In this document: positions 32,750 through 40,798 of the stretch, in pieces
How the letters are laid out: each line of letters begins with the position of its first letter
How positions within the stretch are numbered: position 1 is the first letter of the stretch
Assembly (NCBI GenBank): GCA_034669145.1
Contig: JAXDNY010000076.1
Span: forward strand, 1-64,000
DNA: 64,000 bases
Direction of reading: 5' to 3'
Origin: PALSA-894 sp034669145
GTDB taxonomy: Bacteria; Pseudomonadota; Alphaproteobacteria; Rhizobiales; Xanthobacteraceae
Notes under the pieces: generated by a model
Databases searched by the model: none
What the model was told of the DNA's origin: nothing
The model's input: the letters and a program-made list of their open reading frames with translations, nothing else
Translations under genes and position numbers: made by a program

Positions 32750-33564
32750 GACCGAAACGACCATACGAACGACGTAAGCGTGATGCCGAGGCCGGCGATC
32801 AGCACCCAATGCGCCGGGCGGAACGCCATGTCCCAGTCGAAATTGGCCGAGAACACGCGCCACCACATCACGCCGGTCGTCGCGGCGTACCAGCCGGTTT
32901 CGACGATAGCGGTGAGCGACGTGGCGATGAACGCGAGCGCGATCTGCCAGATATACGTCACCGCGCCGATGTAACGGTGCATCAGCCGGTAGCCGAGCAG
33001 CCAAAGCAGGAAGCCCGCGGCCATCACCGACTCGGTGATGTCGAGCTTGGTCTGCATCAGGAAATGAATGACGCCGAGAATGGCGATCGCGTAGGCGATT
33101 TTGTGCAGCCGGTTCCAGCGCGCGCCGCCCAGCCGCTTGATCATGCCGTCGGTCGAGGTCGCGGCCAGCGCGATCAGGCCGATCAGCGCGACGAAGCCGA
33201 TGGTCAGATAGATGCGCTGCACGATTTCGCTCGCGATCTTTGCGAGATCGAATTTCTCCTGCGCGACGTAGAGCGTGAGGTGCAGCACCGCATAGCAGAA
33301 CGCCGCGACCCCGAGCGTGCGGCGCATGTTGATCAGCTTCGAGGCATTGAACAGCCGTCGCGCAGGCGTGATCGAGAGCGAGAGGATGACAAGCCATACG
33401 GCGTAATTGCCGGTTGAATGGATCGCGTCATTGACCGGCCGTGCTGCGCTCAGGTCGCCGCTCCAGGCGCGCCAGGCGAGCCAGAGCGCCGGGACGCAGG
33501 CGCCCAGGAACGCGATGATCTTTTCCGCAGACCAGCGGCCGGATTTTTCGCGCAGGAACGGCAT
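32677..33564 (-). CDS. msrQ: MsrQ-like haem-binding ferric-reductase-type membrane protein
   Basis: A 295-residue membrane protein with about six helices and paired histidines (FCYAVLHLTLYV, LHKIAYAIAILGVIHF) typical of the ferric reductase-like/YedZ family. MsrQ passes electrons to the periplasmic methionine sulfoxide reductase MsrP, but no msrP gene is next to it here. It ends in a basic tail lying inside the convergent miaA gene (73-base overlap). It is followed seven bases away by the upstream haloacid dehalogenase gene on the same strand. Confidence 0.9.
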   Translation of the reverse strand: MPFLREKSGRWSAEKIIAFLGACVPALWLAWRAWSGDLSAARPVNDAIHSTGNYAVWLVILSLSITPARRLFNASKLINMRRTLGVAAFCYAVLHLTLYVAQEKFDLAKIASEIVQRIYLTIGFVALIGLIALAATSTDGMIKRLGGARWNRLHKIAYAIAILGVIHFLMQTKLDITESVMAAGFLLWLLGYRLMHRYIGAVTYIWQIALAFIATSLTAIVETGWYAATTGVMWWRVFSANFDWDMAFRPAHWVLIAGLGITLTSFVWSFRSQRPKARKVASRAPSGAIQVQSGS

Positions 33565-33570
33565 CAGACG

Positions 33571-34284
33571 TCACGCGCCGAGCTTGTTGGCAAGCTCGGT
33601 GAAGCTCGACACCGCGATATCGACTGGGACCGACGGGGCGGCCTCGCCCTTGCCGGGGCCTTTCTCGTTCGGGCGTGCCACATGCGCCGTTTTGAGCCCG
33701 GTCGCCGCGGCCGAGGCGAGATCGTTCGAATGGGCTGCCACCATGACGCATTCATGCGGCGCGCAGTCGAAGGCCTGGGCGGACTTCAGGTAGACGACAG
33801 GCTTGGGCTTGTAGTCGCCGGCGATCTCGGAGCCGAGGATCGCATCCCACGGGAAGTTGTTGCGCCGTGCGATACCGCACATCAGCGAGATGTTTCCGTT
33901 CGAGCACGGCGCGATGAGGAATTTCTTGTGCAGCCGGGTGAGGCCCTCGGTCGCGTCAGGCCAGCCGTCGAGGCGATGCCAGGCCTTGTTGAGGTGTTGA
34001 ATCGTGGCCTCGTCCAGCGGCGATACCTTGAAGCGCGGCAGGATGCGCTCGAGGTTGCGCCGGTGCAGCACGTCGAGCTTGGAGAACGGGATGACGCCGC
34101 TGCGCACTTCCTCCATCGCGGGCTGGTATTCGTCGCGCCAGGCATCCGCGAAGGCGAGCCAGTCGAGTGTGTAACCCTTGGGCTTGAGGACCGCCTCGCT
34201 CTCGCGTGCCACCGACGTGCGCCAGTCCACCACGGTGCCGAATACATCGAAGACAAGGGCTTTGACGGAAGCGGGGTCGAGCAT
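33571..34284 (-). CDS. Haloacid dehalogenase type II
   Basis: A 237-residue HAD enzyme. The nucleophile motif is VFDVFGTVVDWRTS, followed by IAPCSNGNISLM (the type II SNG loop), KPKPVVYLKSAQAF and VMVAAHSNDLASAAATGLKT. Type II enzymes hydrolyse 2-haloalkanoic acids to hydroxy acids, though many annotated members have other or no proven substrates. The ATG at 34284 gives the full domain. It precedes msrQ on the same strand with a six-base gap. Confidence 0.92.
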   Translation of the reverse strand: MLDPASVKALVFDVFGTVVDWRTSVARESEAVLKPKGYTLDWLAFADAWRDEYQPAMEEVRSGVIPFSKLDVLHRRNLERILPRFKVSPLDEATIQHLNKAWHRLDGWPDATEGLTRLHKKFLIAPCSNGNISLMCGIARRNNFPWDAILGSEIAGDYKPKPVVYLKSAQAFDCAPHECVMVAAHSNDLASAAATGLKTAHVARPNEKGPGKGEAAPSVPVDIAVSSFTELANKLGA

Positions 34285-34361
34285 GGGCGTTTCCTGATGG
34301 TTTTTCGGCGCTGCCTTCCCTTATCATAGCTGCTGTCTTCCAGCCCGCCAGCGAGTACCTC

Positions 34362-35495
34362 ATGGACATCACGATACTGCCGTTCGACGCCGACACCATG
34401 CTTGCGGGCCTCAAGCCCTGGGTCGAATGCGAAAGCCCGACCTTCGATGCGGCGCGCGTCAACGCGATGATGGATCTGGTCTCGCGCGAGTGCGCGACCT
34501 CGGGCGCGGCGGTCGAACGGATCGCGGGGCGCATGGGCTTCGGCGATTGCGTGCGTGCGACGTTTTCGTTCGGCCACGCGGAGAAGCCCGGCATCCTCAT
34601 CATGGGTCATCTCGATACTGTGCATCCCGTCGGGACGCTCAGCGTCCTGCCGTGGCGGCGCGAGGAGAATCGCTGCTACGGTCCCGGCATCTTCGACATG
34701 AAGGGCGGCAATGTCATCGCGATCGAAGCTCTGCGGATGCTGCAGCGTCTGGGACTATCGCCGGCGCTGCCGGTGACGTTCCTGTTCACCAGCGATGAGG
34801 AAGTCGGCTCACCGAGCACGCGCGATTTGATCGAGGCCGAGGCGGCCCGGCACAAGTACGTGCTGGTGCCGGAGCCGGGCCGCGCCGACGGCGGGGTGGT
34901 CACCGGCCGCTACGCGATCGCGCGCTTCAATCTCAAGGCCGTCGGCCGGCCGAGCCACGCCGGGGCGCGGCTGAAGGATGGGCGCTCGGCGATCCGCATC
35001 ATGGCCGACATGATACCGCAGATCGAAGGCATGACCACGGATGCCTGCACGTTCAGCGTTGGCGTGGTGCATGGCGGGCAATGGGTGAACTGTGTGTCGA
35101 GTGCGTGCGAAGGCGAGGCGCTCAGCATGGCCAAGCGACAGGCCGACCTCGACAACGGAGTCGCGCGCATGCTGGCGCTGACCAAGGGGGACGATGCGTC
35201 CGGTCGCTTCATCGTGACGCGCGGCGTGACACGGCCGGTGTGGGAGCCGAACGCCAAGACCATGGCGCTGTACGAGGTGGCGAAGCGGCTCGCGCGCCAG
35301 CTTGGGGTCGATCTGCCGCATGAAAGCTCCGGTGGCGGCTCGGACGCAAATTTCACCGGCAATCTCGATATCGCCTCGCTCGACGGGCTCGGCGTGTGCG
35401 GGGCTGGGGCGCATACCCTGCAGGAGCACATCCGGGTCGAGAGTCTGGCCACGCGCGCAAAGCTGATGACGGGTCTGTTGATGGCGTTAAGGTAG
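34362..35495 (+). CDS. M20-family metallopeptidase (carboxypeptidase G2-like)
   Basis: A 377-residue zinc hydrolase. Metal and catalytic residues are in GHLDTVHPVG (His, Asp), YGPGIFDMKGG (bridging Asp) and TSDEEVGSPSTR (general-base Glu pair). The dimerisation domain starts near GRPSHAGARLKDGRSAI, and the last ligand is in GVCGAGAHTLQEHI. No signal peptide, so it is cytoplasmic. Possible substrates are N-acyl amino acids or peptides. It reads toward the convergent PIN toxin gene, five bases from its end. Confidence 0.93.
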   Translation: MDITILPFDADTMLAGLKPWVECESPTFDAARVNAMMDLVSRECATSGAAVERIAGRMGFGDCVRATFSFGHAEKPGILIMGHLDTVHPVGTLSVLPWRREENRCYGPGIFDMKGGNVIAIEALRMLQRLGLSPALPVTFLFTSDEEVGSPSTRDLIEAEAARHKYVLVPEPGRADGGVVTGRYAIARFNLKAVGRPSHAGARLKDGRSAIRIMADMIPQIEGMTTDACTFSVGVVHGGQWVNCVSSACEGEALSMAKRQADLDNGVARMLALTKGDDASGRFIVTRGVTRPVWEPNAKTMALYEVAKRLARQLGVDLPHESSGGGSDANFTGNLDIASLDGLGVCGAGAHTLQEHIRVESLATRAKLMTGLLMALR

Positions 35496-35500
35496 GGGGA

Positions 35501-35923
35501 TTAAGAGCGACCCAGCTCGAACAATCGTGCTCCGGCTCGCAATGCTGCCGAAGCAAGAGGTTCATCACGCGTAGAAAGTGGAACGTCGCGGCGCAGCGCG
35601 AGATCGACATAGGATGCGTCAAAGATGCTGAGGGCATGCTGTGCCCCCAAGCGATGGATGCGCAACATCTCATGAATGTCGCCGCCCGGCTCGACCGATA
35701 TGTCGAGCCTTTCAACATCATCGAAGAACGTTTCGATGTCTCCCCGCTGAATGATTTGACGCCGTGCAAGGCCGGTCAGAACATGAATTACCTCGAACCA
35801 AAATGGAGCAGGCACCAGCGCACCCTCAGCTATAACGGCTTGCAGCGCCGCTTTCGTCACCGGCGTAGATTGACTCGTCGCGCACCACGCGATCGCCACC
35901 GAGGCATCTAGGACTTGAGCCAT
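35501..35923 (-). CDS. vapC: PIN-domain toxin (VapC type)
   Basis: A 140-residue predicted ribonuclease. Acidic PIN-domain residues appear in VLDASVAIAW, FWFEVIHVL, SIFDASYVDLAL and LSTRDEPLASAA. Its ATG lies inside the 3' end of the antitoxin gene (16-base overlap), the usual antitoxin-first arrangement. The likely target is RNA, commonly initiator tRNA or rRNA in this family, not determinable here. Confidence 0.92.
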   Translation of the reverse strand: MAQVLDASVAIAWCATSQSTPVTKAALQAVIAEGALVPAPFWFEVIHVLTGLARRQIIQRGDIETFFDDVERLDISVEPGGDIHEMLRIHRLGAQHALSIFDASYVDLALRRDVPLSTRDEPLASAALRAGARLFELGRS

Positions 35924-36228
35924 CTATCGATCTCTTGCTCGCGATCCTCCTCGATCATCCGCTTGGTTTCTTCCCAGTTTCGCTGTGCCTCAGCCTCAGA
36001 GACCTTGGGTGCCGCGTCAAGCCGAGCGAGAATTCTCTCGCCGGCTTGGCGCGCCCTCTCGCGATCGAACGCCTTGGGGGGCTTGATCTCGGCGACCGGG
36101 CGCCCGTTCTTGGTCACGACGAAGCTCTCGCCCTTTTCGGCGCGGGCGATCAGTTCGGAAAACTTGGTCTTGGCCTCGTAGGCGCCGACAGTGGTCGGGC
36201 CGGAAGGACTGGGTTTGCGGTCGAGCAT
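35908..36228 (-). CDS. Phd/YefM-family antitoxin
   Basis: A 106-residue antitoxin. VGAYEAKTKFSELIARAEKGESFVV (quoted in part) and TKNGRPVAEI are the Phd/YefM DNA-binding domain; the remaining helical, acidic C-terminus should wrap the PIN toxin. The ATG at 36226-36228 is preferred to a TTG two codons upstream. Phd-type proteins repress their own operon by binding palindromes, and a paired GACTAGTC element lies 15 bases upstream. Confidence 0.92.
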   Translation of the reverse strand: MLDRKPSPSGPTTVGAYEAKTKFSELIARAEKGESFVVTKNGRPVAEIKPPKAFDRERARQAGERILARLDAAPKVSEAEAQRNWEETKRMIEEDREQEIDRWLKS

Positions 36229-36242
36229 GGCCAAAAGGATCC

Positions 36243-36261
36243 GACTAGTCGACGACTAGTC
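36243..36261. promoter_or_regulatory. Paired palindromes GACTAGTC-gac-GACTAGTC upstream of the antitoxin
   Basis: The 8-bp self-complementary GACTAGTC occurs twice, separated by three bases. It lies just upstream of the antitoxin start on the minus strand. This is the expected place and form of an autoregulatory operator for a Phd-type antitoxin. Confidence 0.7.
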
Positions 36262-36350
36262 TATCAGGTATTCGCCCCGACCAAGTCACGTTTCGGCGAG
36301 ATGCCTGTCTTCATGGCCTCCCGCCCCTTGCGGGGCAGCGGAAATCCTGC

Positions 36351-36380
36351 TTGACGTACGCCGCGCGGAGCGCATATAAG
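36351..36380 (+). promoter_or_regulatory. Predicted promoter of the ilv operon
   Basis: TTGACG at 36351-36356 and CATATA at 36373-36378 (or TATAAG at 36375-36380), 16-18 bases apart, resemble a housekeeping sigma promoter. Initiation near 36386 would place the leader peptide ATG about 25 bases downstream. Confidence 0.65.
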
Positions 36381-36409
36381 CCCGCGCAAGGAAATAACGA
36401 GCTAGGACC

Positions 36410-36463
36410 ATGCTGCGCAACATTCTTATCGTAGGTACCGCGCGCACCGCCGGGGGTGGCTGA
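36410..36463 (+). CDS. ilv attenuator leader peptide
   Basis: A 17-codon frame reads MLRNILIVGTARTAGGG and then TGA. Four consecutive branched-chain codons (Ile, Leu, Ile, Val) sit near the start, as expected for a peptide that senses charged Ile/Leu/Val tRNAs. AGGA precedes the ATG by three bases. Its stop lies inside a strong hairpin (36455-36471), and a rho-independent terminator follows at 36494. Too short for ordinary gene finding. Confidence 0.85.
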   Translation: MLRNILIVGTARTAGGG

Positions 36464-36515
36464 CAGCCACCTGCGACCGGAGCGGTGCGTGCCAGGGCCC
36501 CAGAGGCCCTTTTTT
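36455..36515 (+). terminator. ilv attenuator: pause hairpin and rho-independent terminator
   Basis: GGTGGCTG-a-CAGCCACC (36455-36471) overlaps the leader stop codon. The terminator is AGGGCC-ccaga-GGCCCT at 36494-36510, with six T ending at 36515. A competing pairing joins CGCACCGC (36443-36450, within the leader) to GCGGTGCG (36482-36489), so ribosome position can choose between folds. It sits 39 bases before ilvB. Confidence 0.85.
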
Positions 36516-36553
36516 GTTGCCTGCGAACGACCGAGACCCAGTGGAGCAGACCG

Positions 36554-38314
36554 ATGACGAAGGAAATGACCGGCGCCGAAATGGTGATCCAGGCGATGCT
36601 CGACCAGGGCGTCGAGTACATCTTCGGCTATCCGGGCGGGGCCGTCCTGCCGATCTACGACGCGATGTTCCAGCAGGACAAGCTCAAGCACATTCTGGTG
36701 CGCCACGAGCAGGGCGCCGTGCACGCGGCCGAAGGTTATGCGCGCACCACCGGCAAGGTCGGCTGCGTGCTGGTGACGTCGGGACCCGGCGCCACCAATG
36801 CGGTGACGGGATTGACCGACGCGCTGATGGACTCGATCCCGCTGGTCTGCATCACCGGCCAGGTGCCGACACATCTGATCGGCAACGACGCGTTCCAGGA
36901 ATGCGACACGGTCGGCATCACGCGCCCCTGCACCAAGCACAATTACCTCGTGAAGAACATCAACGACCTTGCGCGCGTGCTGCATGAGGCGTTCCACATC
37001 GCGGCGAACGGCCGGCCGGGCCCCGTGGTGATCGATATCCCGAAGGACATCCAGTTCGCCACGGGACCGTATCTCGGGCCCAAGGCGGTGGTGACGAAAA
37101 GCTACAAGCCGAAGGTCAAGGGCGATCTCGACAAGATCAAGGCCGCGGTCGACATGCTGGCGAACGCTAAGCGCCCGATCATCTATTCGGGCGGCGGCAT
37201 CATCAACTCCGGCAAGGAAGCGAGCCATCTCTTGCGCGAGTTCGCGCGGATGACCGGCTTCCCGGTCACCTCGACGCTGATGGGGCTCGGCGCCTATCCC
37301 GCTGCCGATCCGCAATGGCTCGGCATGCTCGGCATGCACGGCACCTACGAGGCCAACTGGACGATGCACGACTGCGACGTGATGCTGTGCATCGGCGCGC
37401 GCTTCGACGACCGCATCACCGGCCGCATCGACGCGTTCGCGCCGCACTCGCGCAAGATCCATGTCGATATCGATGCCTCGTCGATCAACAAGAACGTCAA
37501 GGTCGACATTCCGATCGTCGGCGACTGCGCGCACGTGCTGGAAGACATGATCCGTATCTGGAAAGCGGACGCAAAGCAGCCGAACAAGGCGGCGCTCGCG
37601 ACCTGGTGGAAGCAGATCGACAAGTGGCGCTCGCGCAATTCGCTTGCCTATCGGCAGTCGAACGAGACGATCAAGCCGCAATACGCGATCCAGCGGCTCT
37701 ATGAGCTCACCAAGGATCGCGACGTCTACATCACCACGGAGGTCGGCCAGCACCAGATGTGGGCGGCGCAGTTCTTCAAGTTCGAGGAACCGAACCGCTG
37801 GATGACATCGGGCGGGCTCGGCACCATGGGCTACGGCCTGCCGGCGTCGATCGGCGTGCAGCTCGCGCATCCGAAATCGCTTGTCATCGACATCGCGGGC
37901 GAAGCCTCGGTGCTGATGACCATGCAGGAAATGTCGACCGCAGCGCAGTACCGCCTGCCGATCAAGATCTTCATCCTCAACAATCAATACATGGGGATGG
38001 TGCGGCAGTGGCAGGAGCTGCTGCACGGCGGGCGCTATTCGGAGAGTTACTCGGAGGCGCTGCCGGACTTCGTCAAGCTCGCCGAGGCCTATCGCGGCGT
38101 CGGCATCCGCTGCGAGAAGCCCGGCGACCTCGATCACGCGATCAAGGAAATGATCAATGTCGACAAGCCGGTGCTGTTCGACTGCATGGTCGATCCGGCG
38201 GAGAACTGCTTCCCGATGATCCCCTCCGGCAAGGCGCACAACGAAATGCTGCTCGGCGACGTGGCAGGCGACATCGCCAAGGCGATCGACGAGCGCGGTA
38301 AGGTGCTGGTGTGA
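36554..38314 (+). CDS. ilvB: Acetolactate synthase large (catalytic) subunit
   Basis: A 586-residue thiamine-diphosphate enzyme, first common step of valine/leucine/isoleucine synthesis. It has GYPGGAVLPIYDAM with RHEQGAVHAAEGYA (the cofactor-activating Glu), TSGPGATNAVTGLTDA, and the ThDP-binding region DIAGEASVLMTMQEM with NNQYMGMVRQWQE. In place of the frequent GDGS the motif begins GEAS. The ATG at 36554 is chosen; an upstream frame would start inside the terminator. It overlaps ilvN by one base (TGATG). Confidence 0.97.
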   Translation: MTKEMTGAEMVIQAMLDQGVEYIFGYPGGAVLPIYDAMFQQDKLKHILVRHEQGAVHAAEGYARTTGKVGCVLVTSGPGATNAVTGLTDALMDSIPLVCITGQVPTHLIGNDAFQECDTVGITRPCTKHNYLVKNINDLARVLHEAFHIAANGRPGPVVIDIPKDIQFATGPYLGPKAVVTKSYKPKVKGDLDKIKAAVDMLANAKRPIIYSGGGIINSGKEASHLLREFARMTGFPVTSTLMGLGAYPAADPQWLGMLGMHGTYEANWTMHDCDVMLCIGARFDDRITGRIDAFAPHSRKIHVDIDASSINKNVKVDIPIVGDCAHVLEDMIRIWKADAKQPNKAALATWWKQIDKWRSRNSLAYRQSNETIKPQYAIQRLYELTKDRDVYITTEVGQHQMWAAQFFKFEEPNRWMTSGGLGTMGYGLPASIGVQLAHPKSLVIDIAGEASVLMTMQEMSTAAQYRLPIKIFILNNQYMGMVRQWQELLHGGRYSESYSEALPDFVKLAEAYRGVGIRCEKPGDLDHAIKEMINVDKPVLFDCMVDPAENCFPMIPSGKAHNEMLLGDVAGDIAKAIDERGKVLV

Positions 38315-38868
38315 TGAGCAACGAAACGCCCGCTAGCGCGAGCCATTATCCGGCAGCGCCCGTCAAGGAACGCAGCGAGCGCCACGCGCTCTCGGTGCTG
38401 GTCGACAACGAGCCGGGCGTGCTGGCGCGCGTCATTGGGCTGTTCTCCGGGCGCGGCTACAATATCGACTCGCTGACTGTCTCGGAGACCGAGCACGAGA
38501 AGCATCTTTCGCGCATCACCATCGTCACCACCGGCACGCCGATGGTGATCGAGCAGATCCGCCATCAGCTCGAGCGGCTGGTGCAGATCCGCCGCGTGGT
38601 GGACATGACCGAGTCCGGGCAGTCGATCGAGCGCGAGCTCGCGATGGTCAAGGTGCGCGGCAAGGGCGAAAACCGCGTCGAGGCGCTGCGTCTGGCAGAC
38701 GCTTTCCGCGCACGCGTGATCGATGCCGGCACCGAGAGCTTCATCTTCGAGATCACCGGCGCGAGCGAGAAGATCGAGAGCTTCATCAACCTGATGCTGC
38801 CTTTGGGGCTGGTCGAGGTTTCGCGCACCGGCGTGGTGGCGATTTCCCGCGGGCCGGAGGGGATGTAG
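38314..38868 (+). CDS. ilvN: Acetolactate synthase small (regulatory) subunit
   Basis: A 184-residue subunit that binds valine for feedback control. The N-terminal ACT domain reads HALSVLVDNEPGVLARVIGLFSGRGYNIDSL (quoted in part), with the effector-site Asn and Gly conserved; the C-terminal ACT-like domain includes ELAMVKVRGKGENR and GPEGM at the end. The ATG at 38314 overlaps the ilvB stop. It is also called ilvH. Confidence 0.96.
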   Translation: MSNETPASASHYPAAPVKERSERHALSVLVDNEPGVLARVIGLFSGRGYNIDSLTVSETEHEKHLSRITIVTTGTPMVIEQIRHQLERLVQIRRVVDMTESGQSIERELAMVKVRGKGENRVEALRLADAFRARVIDAGTESFIFEITGASEKIESFINLMLPLGLVEVSRTGVVAISRGPEGM

Positions 38869-38926
38869 GCGGCGGGCCGCGCCCCAGGCGTTATTCGGAA
38901 ATCGTGCTCATTCGAGAAAGCCGACG

Positions 38927-39970
38927 ATGCGTTTCGGTCTGCTCTGCTCGGCACAAGCCGGCAACAACGAACTCGGTCCGGAAACCGGACAGGGTTTTCG
39001 CGATTACCTCGATTTCAACGTCGAGGGCGAGGCGCTCGGCTATCATTCGAGTTTCTCGGTCGAGCACCATTTCACCGGCTGGAACCAGGTTTCGGCCACG
39101 CTCACGCTGCTCACGGCTCTCGCCATGCGAACGACCACATTGCGGCTCGGCACCGCGGTGACCGTGTTGCCATGGCATCATCCGGTTCTGCTGGCCGAGC
39201 AGGCGGCGACGCTCGATCTGATCTCCGGCGGCCGGCTCGATTTCGGTATCGGCAAGGGTTACCGGCACAGCGAGTTCAAGGGCTTCGCCATCCCGCAGGA
39301 TGAGGCCGAGGCGCGTTTCGAGGAGGCGCTCGAAGTCATCCGCCGCGCCTGGACGACACGCGAGCGCTTTTCCCATCATGGCCGCTTCTGGAATTTCGAG
39401 GATATCGTGGTCGAGCCGCCGACCGCGCAGCGCCCGCATCCGCCGATCTGGGTCGCGGCCGCAAGCGCGCCCTCGATCCGCCGCGCCGCTGCGCGCTCCT
39501 TCAATCTCATTCTCGATCAGTATGCGGCGCCCGACGCCATCGGCGGGCGCATCGCGCTCTATCGCGCTGAGCGCGAGGCGAGCGGACAGGCATTCGATCC
39601 GATGCAGGTGGCCGTGGGCCGTCAGGTTTACATCGCGAAAAACAAGGCCGACAGGGAAGCCGCATTGGAGCGGCTTGCGAAATACACACGGCGCACGGTC
39701 GCGGTGTCGCGCCCTCCGGACGGCAAGGCGGGTTCGCACGTCCTTGCCTACGCCGACAAGGCCGGCGGAACGGAAGAGAATGCGCTTTACGGAACGGCGG
39801 ACGAAATCTGCGACAAGCTCGCTGCCCTGAACCGGGCCGGCGCGGAGTATGTGCTGTTGAGCGTGTCCGGTGGCTCGCGGGAGCAACTGCGGCGTTTCGC
39901 GCGCGAGATCATGCCGGAGTTTTCACACGCGCCATCGATGGCGCCGCCACTCGCGGCGGTGGCGAAATGA
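38927..39970 (+). CDS. LLM-class flavin-dependent oxidoreductase
   Basis: A 347-residue luciferase-like monooxygenase-fold protein. MRFGLLCSAQAG, EALGYHSSFSVEHHF, LRLGTAVTVLPWHHPVLLAEQ and ISGGRLDFGIGKGY are family hallmarks and form the flavin pocket. The substrate is unknown. It lies between ilvN and the MazEF-type pair, 58 bases after ilvN, and has no clear promoter of its own, so it may be transcribed with ilvBN. There is no reason to link it to branched-chain synthesis beyond position. Confidence 0.93.
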   Translation: MRFGLLCSAQAGNNELGPETGQGFRDYLDFNVEGEALGYHSSFSVEHHFTGWNQVSATLTLLTALAMRTTTLRLGTAVTVLPWHHPVLLAEQAATLDLISGGRLDFGIGKGYRHSEFKGFAIPQDEAEARFEEALEVIRRAWTTRERFSHHGRFWNFEDIVVEPPTAQRPHPPIWVAAASAPSIRRAAARSFNLILDQYAAPDAIGGRIALYRAEREASGQAFDPMQVAVGRQVYIAKNKADREAALERLAKYTRRTVAVSRPPDGKAGSHVLAYADKAGGTEENALYGTADEICDKLAALNRAGAEYVLLSVSGGSREQLRRFAREIMPEFSHAPSMAPPLAAVAK

Positions 39971-40037
39971 GGAGTGAGAGATTGGGCTCGGGCCAGAAGC
40001 GGACCGGGCCGGAGGGGACGTAGACAGGCGCATGGTC

Positions 40038-40058
40038 CGGATATACATTGTATATCCG
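40038..40058. promoter_or_regulatory. Operator CGGATATAC-att-GTATATCCG upstream of mazE
   Basis: A perfect 9-bp inverted repeat with a three-base spacer ends one base before the AAGGAG ribosome site of the antitoxin gene. MazE-type antitoxins bind such palindromes with their toxins to repress their own operon. Confidence 0.75.
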
Positions 40059-40072
40059 AAGGAGCAGCTTAG

Positions 40073-40423
40073 ATGAAAGCGAAGATATCCAAATGGGGCA
40101 ACAGCGTTGCACTCCGGGTGCCTAAGGGCTTGGCGGAAGATCTTGGTCTTGTCCCGGGAAAAATCGTCGATCTTGAAAAGAAAGGCACGGCCTTGGAGGT
40201 CGAGACCGATCTGACGCGCCGCAAGGTGCCGGTCTATCGTCTCGAAGACCTACTTGCTCAGATCAAACCCGGCGACGCTCCTGCATTCGAGGATTGGGGA
40301 ATACTGCCCTCCGAGTGGCCGCAGGAAGACTGGAGCGACATCGCGCCGAGCGATGCTGAATGGGAGCGTTGGAAGAAAGAGGTAGAGGTGAAGAGTGCCA
40401 TACCGCCTCGCCGACGCGCCTAA
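40073..40423 (+). CDS. mazE: AbrB/MazE-family antitoxin
   Basis: A 116-residue protein. KISKWGNSVALRVPKGLAEDLGL and GKIVDLEKKGTALEVE form the swapped-hairpin AbrB/MazE DNA-binding domain. The acidic, Trp-rich C-terminus (about 75-110) should bind and block the toxin. AAGGAG lies nine bases before the ATG, right after a 9-bp palindrome. It overlaps the toxin gene by 29 bases. Confidence 0.92.
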   Translation: MKAKISKWGNSVALRVPKGLAEDLGLVPGKIVDLEKKGTALEVETDLTRRKVPVYRLEDLLAQIKPGDAPAFEDWGILPSEWPQEDWSDIAPSDAEWERWKKEVEVKSAIPPRRRA

Positions 40424-40754
40424 TGCCGGAGATATTCTTTGGGTGGACTTCGGACCGCCCACGGGACATGAGCAGGCTGGCCGCCGTCCCGCACTTGTCG
40501 TATCTCCGCGCAGCTATAACGACCGGTCGTCTCTAATTCTCATTTGCCCGATTACACGCAATGTCACTTCATGGGCGTTCAAAGTCGAAATCAAGGATAG
40601 GACTCAAATTCGGGGAGCTGTGCTCGTGGATCAGGTAAGGTCCATCGATCGCCAGGCCCGTTTCGCGCGCTTCGCGGAGCGTGTGAGTCGTGAAACCCTC
40701 GATCAGGTGAACGGCATGTTCGCCGCCATGTTCGGAATCCGGGTTTCCAACTGA
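40395..40754 (+). CDS. mazF: MazF/PemK-family endoribonuclease toxin
   Basis: A 119-residue toxin. GDILWVDFGPPTGHEQAGRRPALVVSP is the MazF start with the catalytic Arg, followed by LILICPITRN and VLVDQVRSIDRQAR. It should cleave mRNA at specific short sites. GTG at 40395 is the start, inside mazE. The pair sits between the LLM oxidoreductase and ilvC. Confidence 0.93.
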   Translation: MPYRLADAPNAGDILWVDFGPPTGHEQAGRRPALVVSPRSYNDRSSLILICPITRNVTSWAFKVEIKDRTQIRGAVLVDQVRSIDRQARFARFAERVSRETLDQVNGMFAAMFGIRVSN

Positions 40755-40798
40755 GGAATTCCACGCTACACGCACCGCACCTAACGGAGAGAAGAACC

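Noticed and set aside
36485..36553. An upstream in-frame start for ilvB
   Set aside because: It would begin between the hairpins and read through the attenuator terminator; the family N-terminus starts at 36554.
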